64,000 bases of DNA from Enoplosus armatus (taxonomy: Eukaryota > Chordata > Actinopteri > Centrarchiformes > Enoplosidae). The stretch spans positions 1,734,001 to 1,798,000 of the forward strand of contig NC_092192.1 of assembly GCF_043641665.1 (NCBI RefSeq), written 5' to 3'. Position 1 is the first letter of the stretch. Each line of letters opens with the position of its first letter. Under the pieces are notes generated by a model, which worked only from the letters and a program-made list of their open reading frames with translations, did not search any database and had not been told where the DNA came from. Below, one piece after another: positions 1-12,099 of the stretch. The translations under genes and the position numbers were made by a program.

Positions 1-1194
1 CATTACCAGTTTTCCCCTCCAGCATGGCTCCTTGGAAGATGAGGTTAATGAATAAGGAAAATACAGAAAAAGTTTATTTCCATGCTTGATAACTACAGTG
101 CGTCATCCTTTCACTGCAGCTCACGCTTCACATGAGATGTAGAGCGACGTTTCTTGGGACATTTGCACACTTGGGGAGACTGGAAAGGATTTCCTGCATT
201 CAAGGCCTTTTCCCCAAAAGACATTGGGGAAGTAAAATGCTTGTTCAGACTGAGGCAGCACACAAAGTCAATGAAAGGATGCGATGCATTCAAGCACGTT
301 GCAAGATCATTCATTTCCAATGTTGGTGTAGCTGTCCACACAATATAGCTGCTGTCATTAACCTGTACTTGTTGTGTTTTATCAGATACACACAAATCAT
401 GAAATAAGGATTTTATCAGCACTGCATCACAGCAGCTTGAGAACAGCTGCTGGTTAACATTTATTATTTATGAGCCTGGATTAAATCACTATTTCATACT
501 TGTTTTGTTGTCTGACAATAGAAACAGCAAAATATATTTAAATATGTAAATGAGAACAACTAAATCATGTGTTCAGCCATCTTAAAATACAGAACAGGTG
601 ATCATAAAGAGCAGGAGGAGACTGAAATACAGATTTAATGGGCTGAGACTCAGCAGAGCTACCGGTCTTTCTAATGTTCAGGTGTTTCAGTGTGGACAGA
701 GATGTGGAGTACATCGTTTTCACACAACAACGGCATTTTAAAAGATGGCTTCATGAAAGCAAGATAGGCCCACTTCACACACACACTCACACACATGGTT
801 GCGCTGCGAAATGCTAAAGGCTGAAGGAACGAATCAAGATAAAAATCTCGAATCTCAAATTTGGGTTCAGACCAGAGAACCAGCCTCAGTTTCGACCACA
901 AAGAAGTGGTCTGGAGTTCACGTCGAGTGAGCGATCCAACAGAGTCCACAACCAAATGTGAAAGCCAGGAGGAGGAAATACATCATTTGCACAAGCAATC
1001 AGTCAGTGCTTGTGTGTAAAAACAAACCTTCAGTAATAGAGACTTCATCTATCGGAGTATCCGGAAGCACTGCTGGTTTGTTTGCAGTGATAAGATATGG
1101 TGAAAACAAATTTCAGAACAGCTACAAAAGGTCTGAAGGCATATCAGGTATATTCATTGGCACATTAGCTCACAATTAAATCAACATAAAATCC
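1..1194. other. Unassigned unique DNA
   Basis: No gene or recognisable repeat was seen here. Reading frames are short and stop-rich on both strands. The only simple sequence is a short imperfect CA stretch near 777-797. This is ordinary intergenic or intronic teleost sequence. Confidence 0.5.
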
Positions 1195-1930
1195 ATATTT
1201 AATTAATTAATTGCATAGCCTGATGTAAACATAGTTAGAGGTGGTTAGGATAAAATAAATAAAATCCTCACAATCTCTGTCTCCGCGCCTCTCTTTTCTA
1301 TCTCGCTCTGCAAACTGTGCTTCCCCATGGCTCTCCGTTTGAATTAAGCAGTTTAACTGATTGCAATTACACACTGTCAAGGGCTCTTATATCACTTTGA
1401 TTGAATAACAATTTTAATTCAATACCACCCCTTACCAAATTTCCTTCCATTTCATACAATATGGCAGGAGTCAGTTGCAATTTTCCTTCCCCACCTTTCA
1501 TGTTAGCATGTTATTCCTGCAGGAAATAGAGTCCACAGGAAGAGTGCTTCTCAGTTTAGCCACGGCTGATCATAATGAAGCTTACTATGAAAGGGCAGTG
1601 TTCCCCTGCGGGATACAGAATTATCTGAGTGACATTTGCACCCTCATGCTCCCAGTTTGCTTCCAGTTTCCAGCTCTCACTCACAATTACCTTTATCGTC
1701 ATCTATTCAAACAGAATCTCCAGGGAGAGGAAATTAAATTTAGCCCCCGCTGCGTGCTCTCTGCTGCTTACAGTGGGAACCAACGCATCTTGACAGTCAA
1801 AATCCCCTTTCAGACACTTCATTAGGTGAATGTAATGGCAATTTTATACATCGGTCTCATGTTTGAATAAGCGGCCGAGACATTTTTCCATAAAAGTCAC
1901 AAAAGCGATCATTTATAGGTTGAGCCTTGG
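1195..1930. promoter_or_regulatory. Candidate conserved non-coding element (block A)
   Basis: This block is AT-rich, non-repetitive and dense in words typical of vertebrate developmental enhancers. It has a TTAATTAATTAATTGCA run near 1198-1215, GATTGCAATTAC near 1360 and a TCF/LEF-like CTTTGATT near 1395. Further on are GCTGATCATAATGAAG near 1564 and a distinctive segment at 1868-1920 ending in CGATCATTTATAGG. A plus-strand frame stays open over 1475-1825, but its translation resembles no protein family I know. Conservation is inferred from texture, not measured. A cryptic exon or plain unique DNA are the alternatives. Confidence 0.3.
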
Positions 1931-2994
1931 AACATTTCCGTGACATTCAGCACAGCTGAAGCTTCAAATATGCAGAGATATCTTAAATACGTTACTTGTT
2001 TTGCCTTGTTAAGAGCACTGTAATAAATCTGTCATTTATTCATCATATTGTATGCAGAAAGAGAATAATTCATTCTGTCACCCCCCATAAATGATCAGTC
2101 TCCCTCCCTAAGTGTTTAACTTTCATTCATGCTATTTACTTACAGTGTGACTATCCAGCAAAATGCTTAGGGAACAACTTTTGCCCGATCACAGTGCGAC
2201 GTCGTCTTGTAAGGCACTGCGGTGGCCGATTACATAGTGCAGCGAAGTTTGAATGAGAGTATCTTTACTGTTAACTTGTTGCGGTGAAAGATAAAATAAT
2301 TGCAGCCGTGAGAACTTGTAAATGTAAAATCCTGTCTCAGATTATTATAAACCTTTCTGGTGCCTTATAAACCTTCAAACTCAGGGATCTATTACTCTTA
2401 ACTGGCCGTCTTGAATCATATTTCATGTGTCGCTGGTACCTGAAGCAACATACCCTCACCAGCGCAGCCCCTTGCAATTCTTTATTGCAGGGCTGTTTTT
2501 AGTCCGAACGCTTGCTAAATGTTTATGTGCAGGATGAGGGAGGAGCTGAGAAGTCCAGGGTTTGGCTTCTGAGCTAGAAGCACAAACTCTTCCCTCTTCT
2601 GTCACTGACAAAAGGGCTAAGAACAAAATGTGTCCACTCCAGGTTTGACGACACTGACCTTTTCCCTGGCCATCCCCTGAACTCAAACCTGAATTTCAGA
2701 TGAGCTGATATATATTCAGCTGAGTCTCATCACCCTCCTGATGCTGTGGAGACCGTCGACACATTCAGGGGAACTCTTCCTTCCTGCTCCCTATCAACAC
2801 CGGACTGACCGCTGAAATAACAAGGCTGAAAGTCTAATTCCTGCTGGTGGCCTTTACAGACTGCAGTGCTTTTTAGACCGCACAGTACAACCATGTTGCA
2901 TGGACCGAACTATGTATAATTTTAGTTTTAGTTTAGATTTTGGTTTATATCTTCTGGTGAGCATGTAGATGTTGATGCAGCTTGTTTCATAAAT
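1931..2994. other. Unassigned unique DNA
   Basis: Mixed-composition unique sequence with no supported exon, RNA gene or repeat. There is a short CG-bearing stretch near 2195-2240 (GTGCGACGTCGTC). Nothing else stands out. Confidence 0.45.
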
Positions 2995-3312
2995 GGACAT
3001 TTCGGTCTCACAATGGTGCTAGAGGAAATGGAGAATGTTTGTCCACTGGGGACCATGAACCTGGTAAGTACATTTCATGACCACATTAGATTTTGAAAAA
3101 AAATGCGATCAACTTGAAATTGTGGCCTGATGGCAGTGGACTCAGGTAAGGTCGGGGTCTGAGGTCTCCAGCTTTAGGCTTTGCAATACACTGGTGATCG
3201 TCCAGCCTCGTCAAGGATTCATTCATCCTCTGGGGACCATGCACATGTGTTGAGAATGCCATCGTGATTTGACTGGTGAGTGGGGACAGCATCATCAGGC
3301 CCTGCAGCTAGT
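2995..3312 (-). repeat. Old copy of percomorph GCTAAC-type dispersed repeat
   Basis: The segment contains two diverged internal sub-repeats, each with a 'TGGTGCTAGAGGAAA'-like start followed by 'GGGGACCATGAAC' (near 3012-3060) or 'CTCTGGGGACCATGCAC' (near 3226-3245). It ends near 3300 in a degraded 'AGAGCCATGCAGCTAG'-like tail. I recognise this order from a repeat very common in perch-like fish. It is the reverse of the orientation taken as plus for the copy at 15137. The family name is not known to me. Confidence 0.6.
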
Positions 3313-5039
3313 GGTCCAAAACACCAAAATAATTTCTCACAATGGAGACCAACACAGTGACGTGGAGCAAACCCTCTTCGGCAGTTTCTCTCAGTGGATC
3401 AGCCTGCATCACTTATGCTATGTACTGTAGCATTTCTTAATGTACAAAGAAAAATTCAAGATCCACACGGATACCATCTGAAAATCAATGACTCGTTCCT
3501 TTGCAGGGGAGATTAGATGGTATGATCTCTGCAGACGCTGTCAGCAAGAGGCAGTGTGACCTCGGGGCCTCTGAAAGTCCACTCTCTTCATTAACAGTCA
3601 GGTAAATATGTTATTATGGCCCAAGGCAGCTGTTCACTTCCACCTGAGGAGCCTGGGTTGCCTGGGGCAACAGTGAGCCCAGCATGTGAAAAGGGGGTCC
3701 AGTCCATGAAAATATTGTTTTTGTAGTATTTTGTGTTTGTTTTTGTCAGTTTGCAGTCATGAAGATTTTGATTGTGTTTCTATTCCAAAGTTTTGTCCCC
3801 TCGGTATTCTTTCACTCTCTCCAACTTTTCCTCCTCCTCTCTTTCTGCCTGTTGCCTTCTCTTTCTTCTTCTCTTCTGCCCTCTATGTATTTTTCCTACT
3901 CAGACTCTCTTTCAATCTCCCTCTTCTGCTTTTCATCTATTGCTTTATTTGGTCCACAAGGACTCTTGTTATGGAGACCTTTACTGAAAAGTGAAATGGA
4001 AACAACTTTACCGTCTTTTAGAACTTGAACTGAGTAACTTTATCTGTATAAAACAACGTGTGTGTTTTTATTTGGTAAAGTAGATTAAACTATTGGTAGG
4101 TCGGCCTTTTTACATATGTAATTTTCATTTCATTTGGGTTGTTGATCATTGCTAAATGTTGAAGCCAGCACCTTATGAAGCAGTTCTCAGAGGCTGGCTC
4201 CATTTAAGTATGTTTCTCCGTGACAACAATGCACATAAAACATGTAGAAAACAGAAATTCACTAGGGCTGTGAAAGTGTGGGGAAACTCAGCAATCAGCA
4301 TGTGTCCTGGCCGCAGTCTGTAACATGATGAAGCTACATTTGTCAATAAAACCTCACTTCAACATTCACTCAAAATATACTGACTCTTTCTTGAGGAGCA
4401 TGTCCTATCACAATTTAGCACAGATCTTAGTCAGACCTGAGCTGAAACCAGTTAGGTTTTGGGGTAAACTGGATTTTACGGCTCCAAACAACAATATTGC
4501 AGCAAGCTTCAAAAAGCACATCCATGTTTTTCAACAGTTTAAAGGGAAGACATCAGGACACGATTTTGCCTCCAGTGTTCTTTTAACCGCATTAGCTTAT
4601 AAGTAAATCATTTAAGATTTTGTTTGAAGAATAATTAGACAATCCCAAAGTTGCACATCTATCTGAGGAAGAATCTGAGATCTGGGCGAGCAGCAACTAA
4701 AAATAACAGGGCACCAAACACAAACTGTCAGACAGTCGTGCAGGTTGTGAACAAGCAGACAGATTAGACAGATCAGCTATGTTGGAAGAAATCCCTCACT
4801 ACACAGGAACACTGTAAGTGTGCATGACGAGGGCTACTGCAGTGGATCAAAGTGGAACTGTAAGCTGCGGTGGATGTTTACGACTGCAGTTTGGCTAACC
4901 GGTAGATTAGCTTCAAGCCTGCTTGTATTTATGCTTTGTTTGGAAGACAATGTTCCTATACATACACAGATTTGAACTGTTATATGATGAATGGACACAA
5001 ACAAATGCAATATTAATGGAGAACTGGACAGAAGAACAA
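3313..5039. other. Unassigned DNA with a CT-rich tract
   Basis: Unique sequence with a pyrimidine-rich stretch at about 3785-3950. That stretch gives overlapping Leu/Ser/Phe-rich frames which are compositional artefacts. Around 4325-4606 a plus frame is open for 93 codons without family resemblance. No gene is supported. Confidence 0.45.
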
Positions 5040-5235
5040 AGTCAAAGCCAGATTACAGGCATTAGAAATACATCGTCCGGTGCTCCTCGGGTGGAAGCCC
5101 GTTGCTCCGGTCACATAATTGGCTTGCCCTTCCTGACTGTCGCACGACGATCAACGACCTTAATGCTGCTTGATGACACACTAATCCGGATGACAGCGCT
5201 AAGCCGCTATATAGGCATCATCAGCTTGCCGTGAA
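5040..5235. other. Small CpG-containing unique segment
   Basis: This segment has a clearly higher GC and CpG content than its flanks (for example CATCGTCCGGTGCTCCTCGG and TCGCACGACGATCAACGACC). It also carries homeodomain-like words (TTAATGCTGC, CACTAATCCGG). An open plus-strand frame runs through it, ending near 5234, but its translation is not recognisable. It could be a small unmethylated regulatory element or a decayed exon. Confidence 0.25.
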
Positions 5236-6246
5236 GCCACCAGACATCTTGCAGCAGGAAGGCAAAGTTGTGAATTTGATTCAGTGCCGAGTTTTGACCT
5301 CTGCTCTCCAGCCTGTGAGTCACACACGAGGAGAGAGAGAGTTCTGCAGTATCTGCTGTACGTACACTACTGAGTGTATGTGCGTTTTTACAGTGTGTGT
5401 TATTTATTGTGAATGTGCTTCAGGGGTTTAATAGTGAACTGTCAGGCTCACATGAAATATTTCAGATTTAGCAGCCACACAAAGATTTCACCAGCCAAAA
5501 GTTGTACAGTTGTACATTTTGTACCATCAGCATTTATATGTGCTGTGTCAACAATAGGATAAAGTAAATGTAGTGTGTTTGTATACAGTTTGTGTACACA
5601 TGTACCAAGTATGCACAAGCAAGAATTCAACTTAACATTAAATGCATTCCTACATACAGTATGTCAGCGACCAAGCACTTATATTATATACTATTATTAA
5701 CCAAACATATATTTAGTCATTTATGACATTTATACGATCATTTATAGATGTCAGAAAAAGGATTTTTGAAATTCGTTCATATACTTCAGCGTTATTTCTC
5801 CTGTTTATACTGTAATATCTGACACAACTCATAGACTGGCACATGTCAAACACAATGAGCACTAATCACCGTCGCTGGCTTGTAGTCAACATGGTTTTGT
5901 GCACTTTGCCATGTTTTGCAGGGACAGATGTAGCAGCTCCGGCGTTTTTGCAGAGGAGACTTTAAGACTTCTCCAGCCATGGTCACAACAGCTGAAGGCT
6001 AAGCTTTTCCAGGACAGTACAATGCTTTTGACGTTGGAAACTGTTTTTGTTTTTTCTTTATATGACGACATTTACGCTACACGCACCAAAACGGGCGCTC
6101 ACTACTTATTTTTGCTCATTTGTATTTTCATTTTTATTTCATTGAAAGAAGATGGGTTTTAAACAATAGTTGTATTGTATGTTATATGTGATATTGTATT
6201 GTTCACCAGGGAGCTGCTAACTTTGTCTGTCTGTTGTTTGGTGGGC
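5236..6246. other. Unassigned AT-rich unique DNA
   Basis: Mostly AT-rich sequence with short open frames on both strands and no recognisable domain, RNA or transposon ends. Frames near 5899-6162 translate into hydrophobic sequence without resemblance to a known protein. Confidence 0.45.
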
Positions 6247-6265
6247 GGGGGGGGGGGGGGGGGGG
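6247..6265 (+). repeat. G19 homopolymer
   Basis: An uninterrupted run of nineteen G residues preceded by GGTGGGC. Such runs can form G-quadruplexes and are prone to length error in sequencing and assembly, so the exact count is uncertain. Confidence 0.9.
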
Positions 6266-6661
6266 TAGCTCAGGTTGCAGCCGTAAAACCAAAACAAACT
6301 GAAAGCTGAAGAGCTGAGAGGAACTGCTGAGTCGGCTGATACTTCACTGCACACACAAGTAGTTATGTGATCCATAGTTTATATAAAATGTTGATCACAT
6401 GAGGTTAACACTGCTGGGGAAGTATACATGCATATTTCTTGTTATTAATTTTACCATTTTTTTTAATAACAGCCTAAAACAATTCATGATATTTGTTTTA
6501 ATTGTAAATTATTTCCAGTCAAAAAGTGAACATTATCATTTATTCTCACCTGCCTTTCTCGAAACAGCTCCGTCAGTTCTGACCTGCTCATTATTTCTCA
6601 TGAAATGTTGCGTTTGTGTGTGTGCTTGTCTACCTGCCAGGGCCTGCCTATATCTGGACAG

Positions 6662-6835
6662 GTGTGTGTGTGTGTGTGTGTGTGGTGTTCAGCTGTACTG
6701 GCTGTAAGCAGGTGCTCAGGTGTCCTTGGCTTGAACTTGACATTCGCCTCATGAATCAATCTCCACTCTAGGGTTATCTGGCAGTAGTGTAGGCAACAGT
6801 GTGTGTGTGTGTGTGTGTGCGTGTGTGTGTGTGTG
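6662..6835 (+). repeat. Two neighbouring (TG)n microsatellites
   Basis: The first TG run is at 6662-6684. The second is at 6799-6835 and is interrupted once by a C. About 115 bases of unique DNA separate them. The minus-strand Thr-His frame spanning the pair is an artefact of the repeats. Confidence 0.95.
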
Positions 6836-8349
6836 AGTGGCAGGTTAAGACTGGCCAGGAAGGTATTAACTTCTGATTGATTCATTTGGCTCTAATCCAC
6901 CTTCCAGTGAAAGGTGCAGCTCGCCTCCCTCCTTTTCAAAACATTATTTACTCGATCTTCTCACACACCTCGGTACTGGACATAAAGGTGCTCAAAAATT
7001 CTCCTTCTGTTTTTACTTCCTCTTGACTTTATTTATTTTCCGGTATGAGTCCTACATGCCAGTCCCTCTGGACCTAACTCTGAGGTAACTGTCCCAAAAC
7101 CAGCGTTAATATGTCTGTTTAAGTGTGGCTTGTGTATCTCACTGTTAGTCAACATATGAATCGCCCTGATCTTGAGAGTTATCGAGACTGCTTGTGTGTT
7201 ATTACGGCCATCCAATCAACATCTGAGCATCAACGCTTGGTTGTGTCCCATTCTGCTTAAAGGGGGGGAAGAGGCTCTGAATAGTTGCCTCTGTTATTTA
7301 TTAGTTATGATGCCTTCGTGAATAATTCACAGTAAAGGTTCCTTTGAATAAATCTTTGTTTCATATTGCTTATGAGGCTGTTGTAAGTCCATAGTTCATT
7401 TTTTAAAAGCATTTATTTCCAGGGACCATACTGTTAGTGTTGGAGTCATGTGAAAAAGGTTTATCACAAAGTTCAGGGGGGGGAGTGGAGTGAACCTTTT
7501 CTCTGCAGATTTCAAAATGACGAGTGGTGCGGCGATCCAGAGTCCGACAAACTGAATGGAGCTAAACTGTTGAAGTGGAAAATGCAGGTTCTGTATGCAG
7601 CAGATGAATTATGTGTGTCACACATCCATTACATGTCATTTGTGCAGCAGCCTTCACCAGTCGTGTATGGATGGAAAGGTTTTCTAACCCTCTAAAGCCT
7701 GAACCATGAAATCATTTTATGAAACTGGAGTGTTTATTGAACCTTCTGACAAATAAAAAAAAAAAGAAATTAAATATCAGTTTGCATATATGAGTTTTAA
7801 TTTGTATAATGTTTGTACAAAAACATATAAAACACAACATTTTTAACCCATTAAACTTTGAGTGTCAATGCCATCCTTTCTCACATCAGGGGGCACACTA
7901 GAGATTGGCCTTTTGCAGGGGGGGGGGGGTGTTCCTCCTGCTTCTGGAGAGGATAGTGGTCTGTCACACTTGATTTTGCCCTTTCCTGCACTTGTGAGAG
8001 AGAGGTGCCGACAGCAGCTTGAAACCTGGGTTCCTGCATGTGTCTGATTGTATACATCAGGTTTTCCAGGAAAGAAAATATCACACTGATGATGCAGAGG
8101 TCTCAAAAACTCATGTATCAAATGTGATGCACTTGGCGTTACAGGGCTAATTTAAACTGATGAGGAGCAGGCGGCTGGATGGAGGGGGTGGGGGGGGTGA
8201 TGAAGAGTTTCCCACTGACGACTTCATCTCTGTGGACACAAAGGGAGGAGGGAGAGAGGAGGTGAGGGGGGGTGATGCTAATGAACAGAGTGAGCAAGAG
8301 AGTCTGACAGAGAGCATGGCATGATTCGTTTGACTGACAAGTGTGGACT
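6836..8349. other. Unassigned unique DNA with a G12 run
   Basis: No gene is supported. A G12 homopolymer lies at 7918-7929, a short A-rich stretch at about 7755-7766 and a G-rich patch at about 8181-8198. Short frames here have no recognisable product. Confidence 0.45.
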
Positions 8350-8354
8350 GTGTG

Positions 8355-8410
<56 letters not shown>
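8350..8410 (+). repeat. (TG)n microsatellite, about 61 bp
   Basis: A near-perfect TG dinucleotide run with one CG interruption near 8361. It accounts for the long His-Thr stretch in a 216-codon minus-strand frame, which is therefore not a gene. Confidence 0.97.
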
Positions 8411-8412
<2 letters not shown>

Positions 8413-8599
8413 GTCCAGAGGAAGGTTGTGACACCGACACCTTCTTTATATTCAAACAAGGCTTCCTTCTGAAAATACTGGTAGGAAGGTGAAAAAGGAA
8501 GGTGGGCAGAACATGACCTTACAGAGAAGCATCTGTCCACATGAAGGAAAGAAAAAAGAAACATACCTCCCAGGTTGATTAGAGAGCGAGTTGCTAGGT

Positions 8600-8680
8600 T
8601 TAGCATCTGATCAGGGTGCCTCCTGTACGCCTTCCTGTGGACGCTTTGCAACGGGAATGTTTCAGGAGGAACTGTAGGAC
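8600..8680 (+). mobile_element. Short fossil of a Rex3-like LINE
   Basis: The words CATCTGATCAGG, TGCCTCCT, GCCTTCCT and TGGA occur in the same order and spacing as on the minus strand of the LINE at 30805-31290. This is the conserved stretch of the reverse-transcriptase open reading frame that includes the LIRMPP motif. The copy is in the plus orientation, very short and heavily diverged. Confidence 0.5.
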
Positions 8681-8684
8681 GTGG

Positions 8685-8840
8685 TGCTGCATTTTCCTCT
8701 CGTGCCACCAGCAGGTCAATACAAATGTGTGCAACCCCAAATGTACTTTGTGTTTTCATTTGTGTTTTATTTTTTGTCCTCCTGTGCATGTTAGCATTGT
8801 CATTGTGAGCATGTCGATGGCATTTACCTCAAAGCATCGC
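8685..8840 (+). repeat. Internally deleted copy of the GCTAAC-type repeat
   Basis: It starts with 'TTTTCCTCTCGTGCCACCAG' and passes through 'AATGTACTTTGTG'. It resumes at 'CATGTTAGCATTGTCATTGT' near 8788-8807 and ends in 'CTCAAAGCATCGCTTG'. These pieces appear in the same order as in the longer copies at 11.1 and 15.1 kb, with the middle part missing. Confidence 0.6.
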
Positions 8841-9289
8841 TTGTTTTCTTTCATGTGAAGCAGATTTGAAAAATTGCCTCTCAGAAATCCTTTCGTTGAA
8901 TTATCATATTTATTTTTGCTTTATTTTACCTTTACTAGACTGAGACTGGGCTCTGGTTTCAATGTCAAACCACAAAGACAAAATCAATAATGCACCGCGA
9001 CTCTTTATTTAACCTTCAATACAAAAGCAGTTTCATGGTATGTTATGTGACTATGGTCATGTGTGTTATGTGGTTAAGGATTGCATCATTCTCTTCATGA
9101 TCAGCTTTCATTCCTGTTTTTTGACGCATGTGTTCAGGCCCTTTTTTAATCCCACTAATTCTTATTACTTAAAACGGTGTATAAGAAAGATATACAGGAA
9201 AAGTTTGGGATTATTGAAGGATTCAGGAGAAAAGCTACGATCTATTCACCCAACAGATTTTCTTTACATTGATAAATAGCGGGCTTGTC
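8841..9289. other. Unassigned AT-rich unique DNA
   Basis: AT-rich sequence with a 79-codon plus frame at 9040-9279 of no recognisable family. No repeat or RNA gene was seen. Confidence 0.4.
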
Positions 9290-9725
9290 AGGGGAGTGTG
9301 TTTCCCATTTGCATTTACCATATATCTGCTCAATTAATGTTCATCCCATAAATTTTCTCATGATTACCCATAATTTGAATGAAATGTGGTCTTTTCTTAT
9401 TTCTTTCAGACAAAAGTTAGTAATTATTCATTAACCTCCTGATAAGTGTTCCTGAACACGCATCATTAACCTTTTCCCAGTTATTTTCCCGCAGCTTGAC
9501 TGGCAGCATTATATAAAACATACCCCATTTGCTGCTCTCCAGGATGTGAGGCAATTAAAGAACAGTATTTCTCCCTCTCATGAAGTAGGTCGCGGCTAAT
9601 TGCATTTGACGATGAAGAGCGGGAACATACTGCGGCGGAAATTACATGCAAGGCTTGTCACAACAGCTGTATTAATAAACATGAAGACAGAATGCCTGTG
9701 GAGTTTGTCTCTGGATGTCTTTTGA
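9290..9725. promoter_or_regulatory. Candidate conserved non-coding element (block B)
   Basis: Unique AT-rich block with a perfect POU octamer core ATTTGCAT at 9307-9314. It also has CAATTAATG, GATTACCCATAATTTG and GCGGCTAATTGCATTTGACG near 9591-9610, followed by a CG-bearing section (AAGAGCGGGAACATACTGCG). This combination of long stretches without repeats, homeodomain words and isolated CpGs is typical of deeply conserved developmental enhancers. Conservation has not been tested. Confidence 0.35.
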
Positions 9726-11139
9726 CAGCTTAGACTGCACATTTATTTGGCTAACAAATTAAAAAATCTTGAATGTACAACTCTTGAGGAAAATAAACTG
9801 CAGTAAAGCTGATTGATTTAAGGACTAAGTTAATATTTCCCCCTGTTGGATTAAGAACAACAAGGCTCAGTTGCTGCTGTTAATTTCCTATTTAGGAAGC
9901 ATGTTGCAGTATGGACTGATGTAAAAGTTAATAATGTGCAGTGTGCTAATTCTTTAATTGACACAAGATATCTTCTTTCATGAATGTCCGCTTGCTAAAC
10001 ACACACCAGCTCTGTGTTCTCACTCGTTATAGACCCTTTAGCTTGCAGGCAGTGACGATGTCGATATGAACGATATTATGGTCAAATTTATTAAACTCTG
10101 TAATTAGGTTATAAAAATTGGTTTTGTCTGAAGCTAAAGAGAAATTAGAACGTCTTTGTTTATAATTAATCACCTGATAAGACTGGTATTGACTCTCACC
10201 CGCTGTTACCACTGTCTTTTCTTCTGTCTTGTCTTTTTCCTTTAACCAGGTAAAAGTTTCTCTTTCTTGTGCTAACTTGGTAGAACCAACATCTGTAGAA
10301 CATTGTGAGAGTGCAGGCCACATACATGTTCACATGTGCTGAGGAACCAGCCGGAGGGGAGATTGTTTTAGGGTGAAATGCTGCATAGTTTTACCTCTTC
10401 AGACCCCCAACAACTGTTCAGATAACAACAATCTGTGGGAGGAAAACAAATTCATAGCAGTGGTGCTATCTAGAAAAGGACACAAAGTGTGGAGCATTTC
10501 CATGTTAGGTAACTAACACACTTAGACACTTTCAACATGAGAATTTGCCGCTTTTCTCTGTTCAACATCGTTGTAAATTAAATATCTTTGGGTTTTGGAC
10601 TGTCGACAAAAGATGTCACCTTTAAATTGAACAATTCATTGACCAAAGACAATAATAATTACTAATTGTTAATGTGTACAGTTACTAATGCTGTTGTCCT
10701 GTGTCATGTTGATGTGTGGTGTGTCTGTCTGTCACCCATCTACCTCTCAACCCACTGACAGATGTTTTTAAGATAAGTGGCTCTGTGGTCTGTCTGTTAT
10801 CGTCCAACACAAGTGATGCCGACGTGCGAACGTTCTGGCGAGCAGCAGGTGGCTACATGGCTCCATTATGACTCTCGAAGAGGCAGACAGTGAAAGACAT
10901 CAAAGACAGGTTGTACAAAGAGGCATTGTCAAGGTGCACTTTGATTCGCTTGCTCACTTCTGTTGACTCATGACTCATTGCGTCGGGTTTGAGCAGAAAA
11001 AGCACACAAACTTTCACAGTAGCACCGCCGTGGTTCAAGGAAACCGTTTCATCTTTGCTGCTTCATAAATGTTGACGTGTATGTTCATTTCAAAATGCTC
11101 CAGCCACTGAAACATACTAAAAAACTAAAGCCCTGCTAG
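9726..11139. other. Unassigned unique DNA
   Basis: No supported gene. A pyrimidine-rich stretch at about 10210-10247 ends in TTTAACCAG, which resembles a splice acceptor on the plus strand. The frame after it closes within about 35 codons and has no recognisable sequence. The 98-codon minus frame over 10027-10323 is likewise unrecognised. Confidence 0.4.
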
Positions 11140-11282
11140 TGTCCGCCACAGTTAGCATGCTAACAGGCTAAACTAAGATTGGCAACATGGTAAACATTGT
11201 ACCTGCTAAACATCAGCATGTTAGCATTGTCAATGTGACAGTGATTTCCATACTTCATGGTGAATTTCATGGGAACACACGC
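11140..11282 (+). repeat. GCTAAC-type dispersed repeat, partial copy
   Basis: It contains the perfect 14-base palindrome GTTAGCATGCTAAC at 11151-11164. Then follow AGGCTAAACTAAGATTGGC, CATGGTAAACATTGTACCTG and CATCAGCATGTTAGCATTGT. These blocks are in the same order in the copy at 15.2 kb. Confidence 0.75.
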
Positions 11283-12099
11283 TTCTATGCATTGAAAGAA
11301 CTGAATGTCTGTTGGGCTTCTGAAACCTCCTTAACGCTCGTAAGCAGTGTGTTTTGAATATTTCAACCTTGTCTCTCAGGAATTACCTTCATTACCTGCG
11401 TTGCTACTTTACACTCTATTTTTGGGGGGAATTCTAAACCATTTCCTTCAACGCATCAGAAAAAAACCTAATGTAACATAAGATATTACAATTTGTCATT
11501 TTTTAACAAGCAGCTAATTGAATAAAGTCGTTGCTGGATATCCATCATTCATGTTACATGTTACAGTTGTAAATTCAAATTCATTGGTCTGAATGGCCTG
11601 AAATTTCAACTGGGAACACTGATCTTGTGACTTTGAATGGCCCAGCAGCAGAGCCCCCCAGTATGGCCATCATAAGGCTCTTATCTCCCATGAGCCCTTT
11701 CTGTTCCTCCTCTCTGTCTTTTCAGCCTCTTTGTTCTCCATCGATCCTCGCTGGACCACTCGTCCACTTCAAGTACATCTTCATTTCAAACCCACCTGTT
11801 AATCAGACAGACCTGAAGAGGCCACGAGCTCTCAGCAGGAAAAAACCCTCACAGCTGCATTCTACTGCATTTCATGTTTTCAGGCTAACTTGAGTCTTTG
11901 CAGTGTGAGCAAGCAATGAAATCTGTAATGCAATTTAAAACTGGACAGATGAGGTTAACATGACAGCCGACAAAATAAACTGAGAAACGTCTGAGCTGTT
12001 TATTCTTAACGATTTACTTACTTATTATTCCGAACAGAATTCTGAAGAATTTGCTATTTCCGTGAGATCTATGAGACACAAAATGAATGACGGGGAAAA
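11283..12099. other. Unassigned unique DNA
   Basis: No gene, RNA or repeat was recognised. There is a short pyrimidine-rich stretch at about 11695-11745. The 88-codon plus frame at 11627-11893 is compositionally biased and unrecognised. Confidence 0.45.

Noticed and set aside
1888..1918. Similarity of CATAAAAGTCACAAAAGCGATC to the mature miR-153 sequence
   Set aside because: No complementary arm occurs within hairpin distance on either side and the match has gaps and mismatches, so no miRNA precursor is supported.
8139..8789. 216-codon minus-strand frame
   Set aside because: Its middle is (TG)n translated as His-Thr, and one end overlaps a Rex3-like LINE fossil. No domain was recognised.
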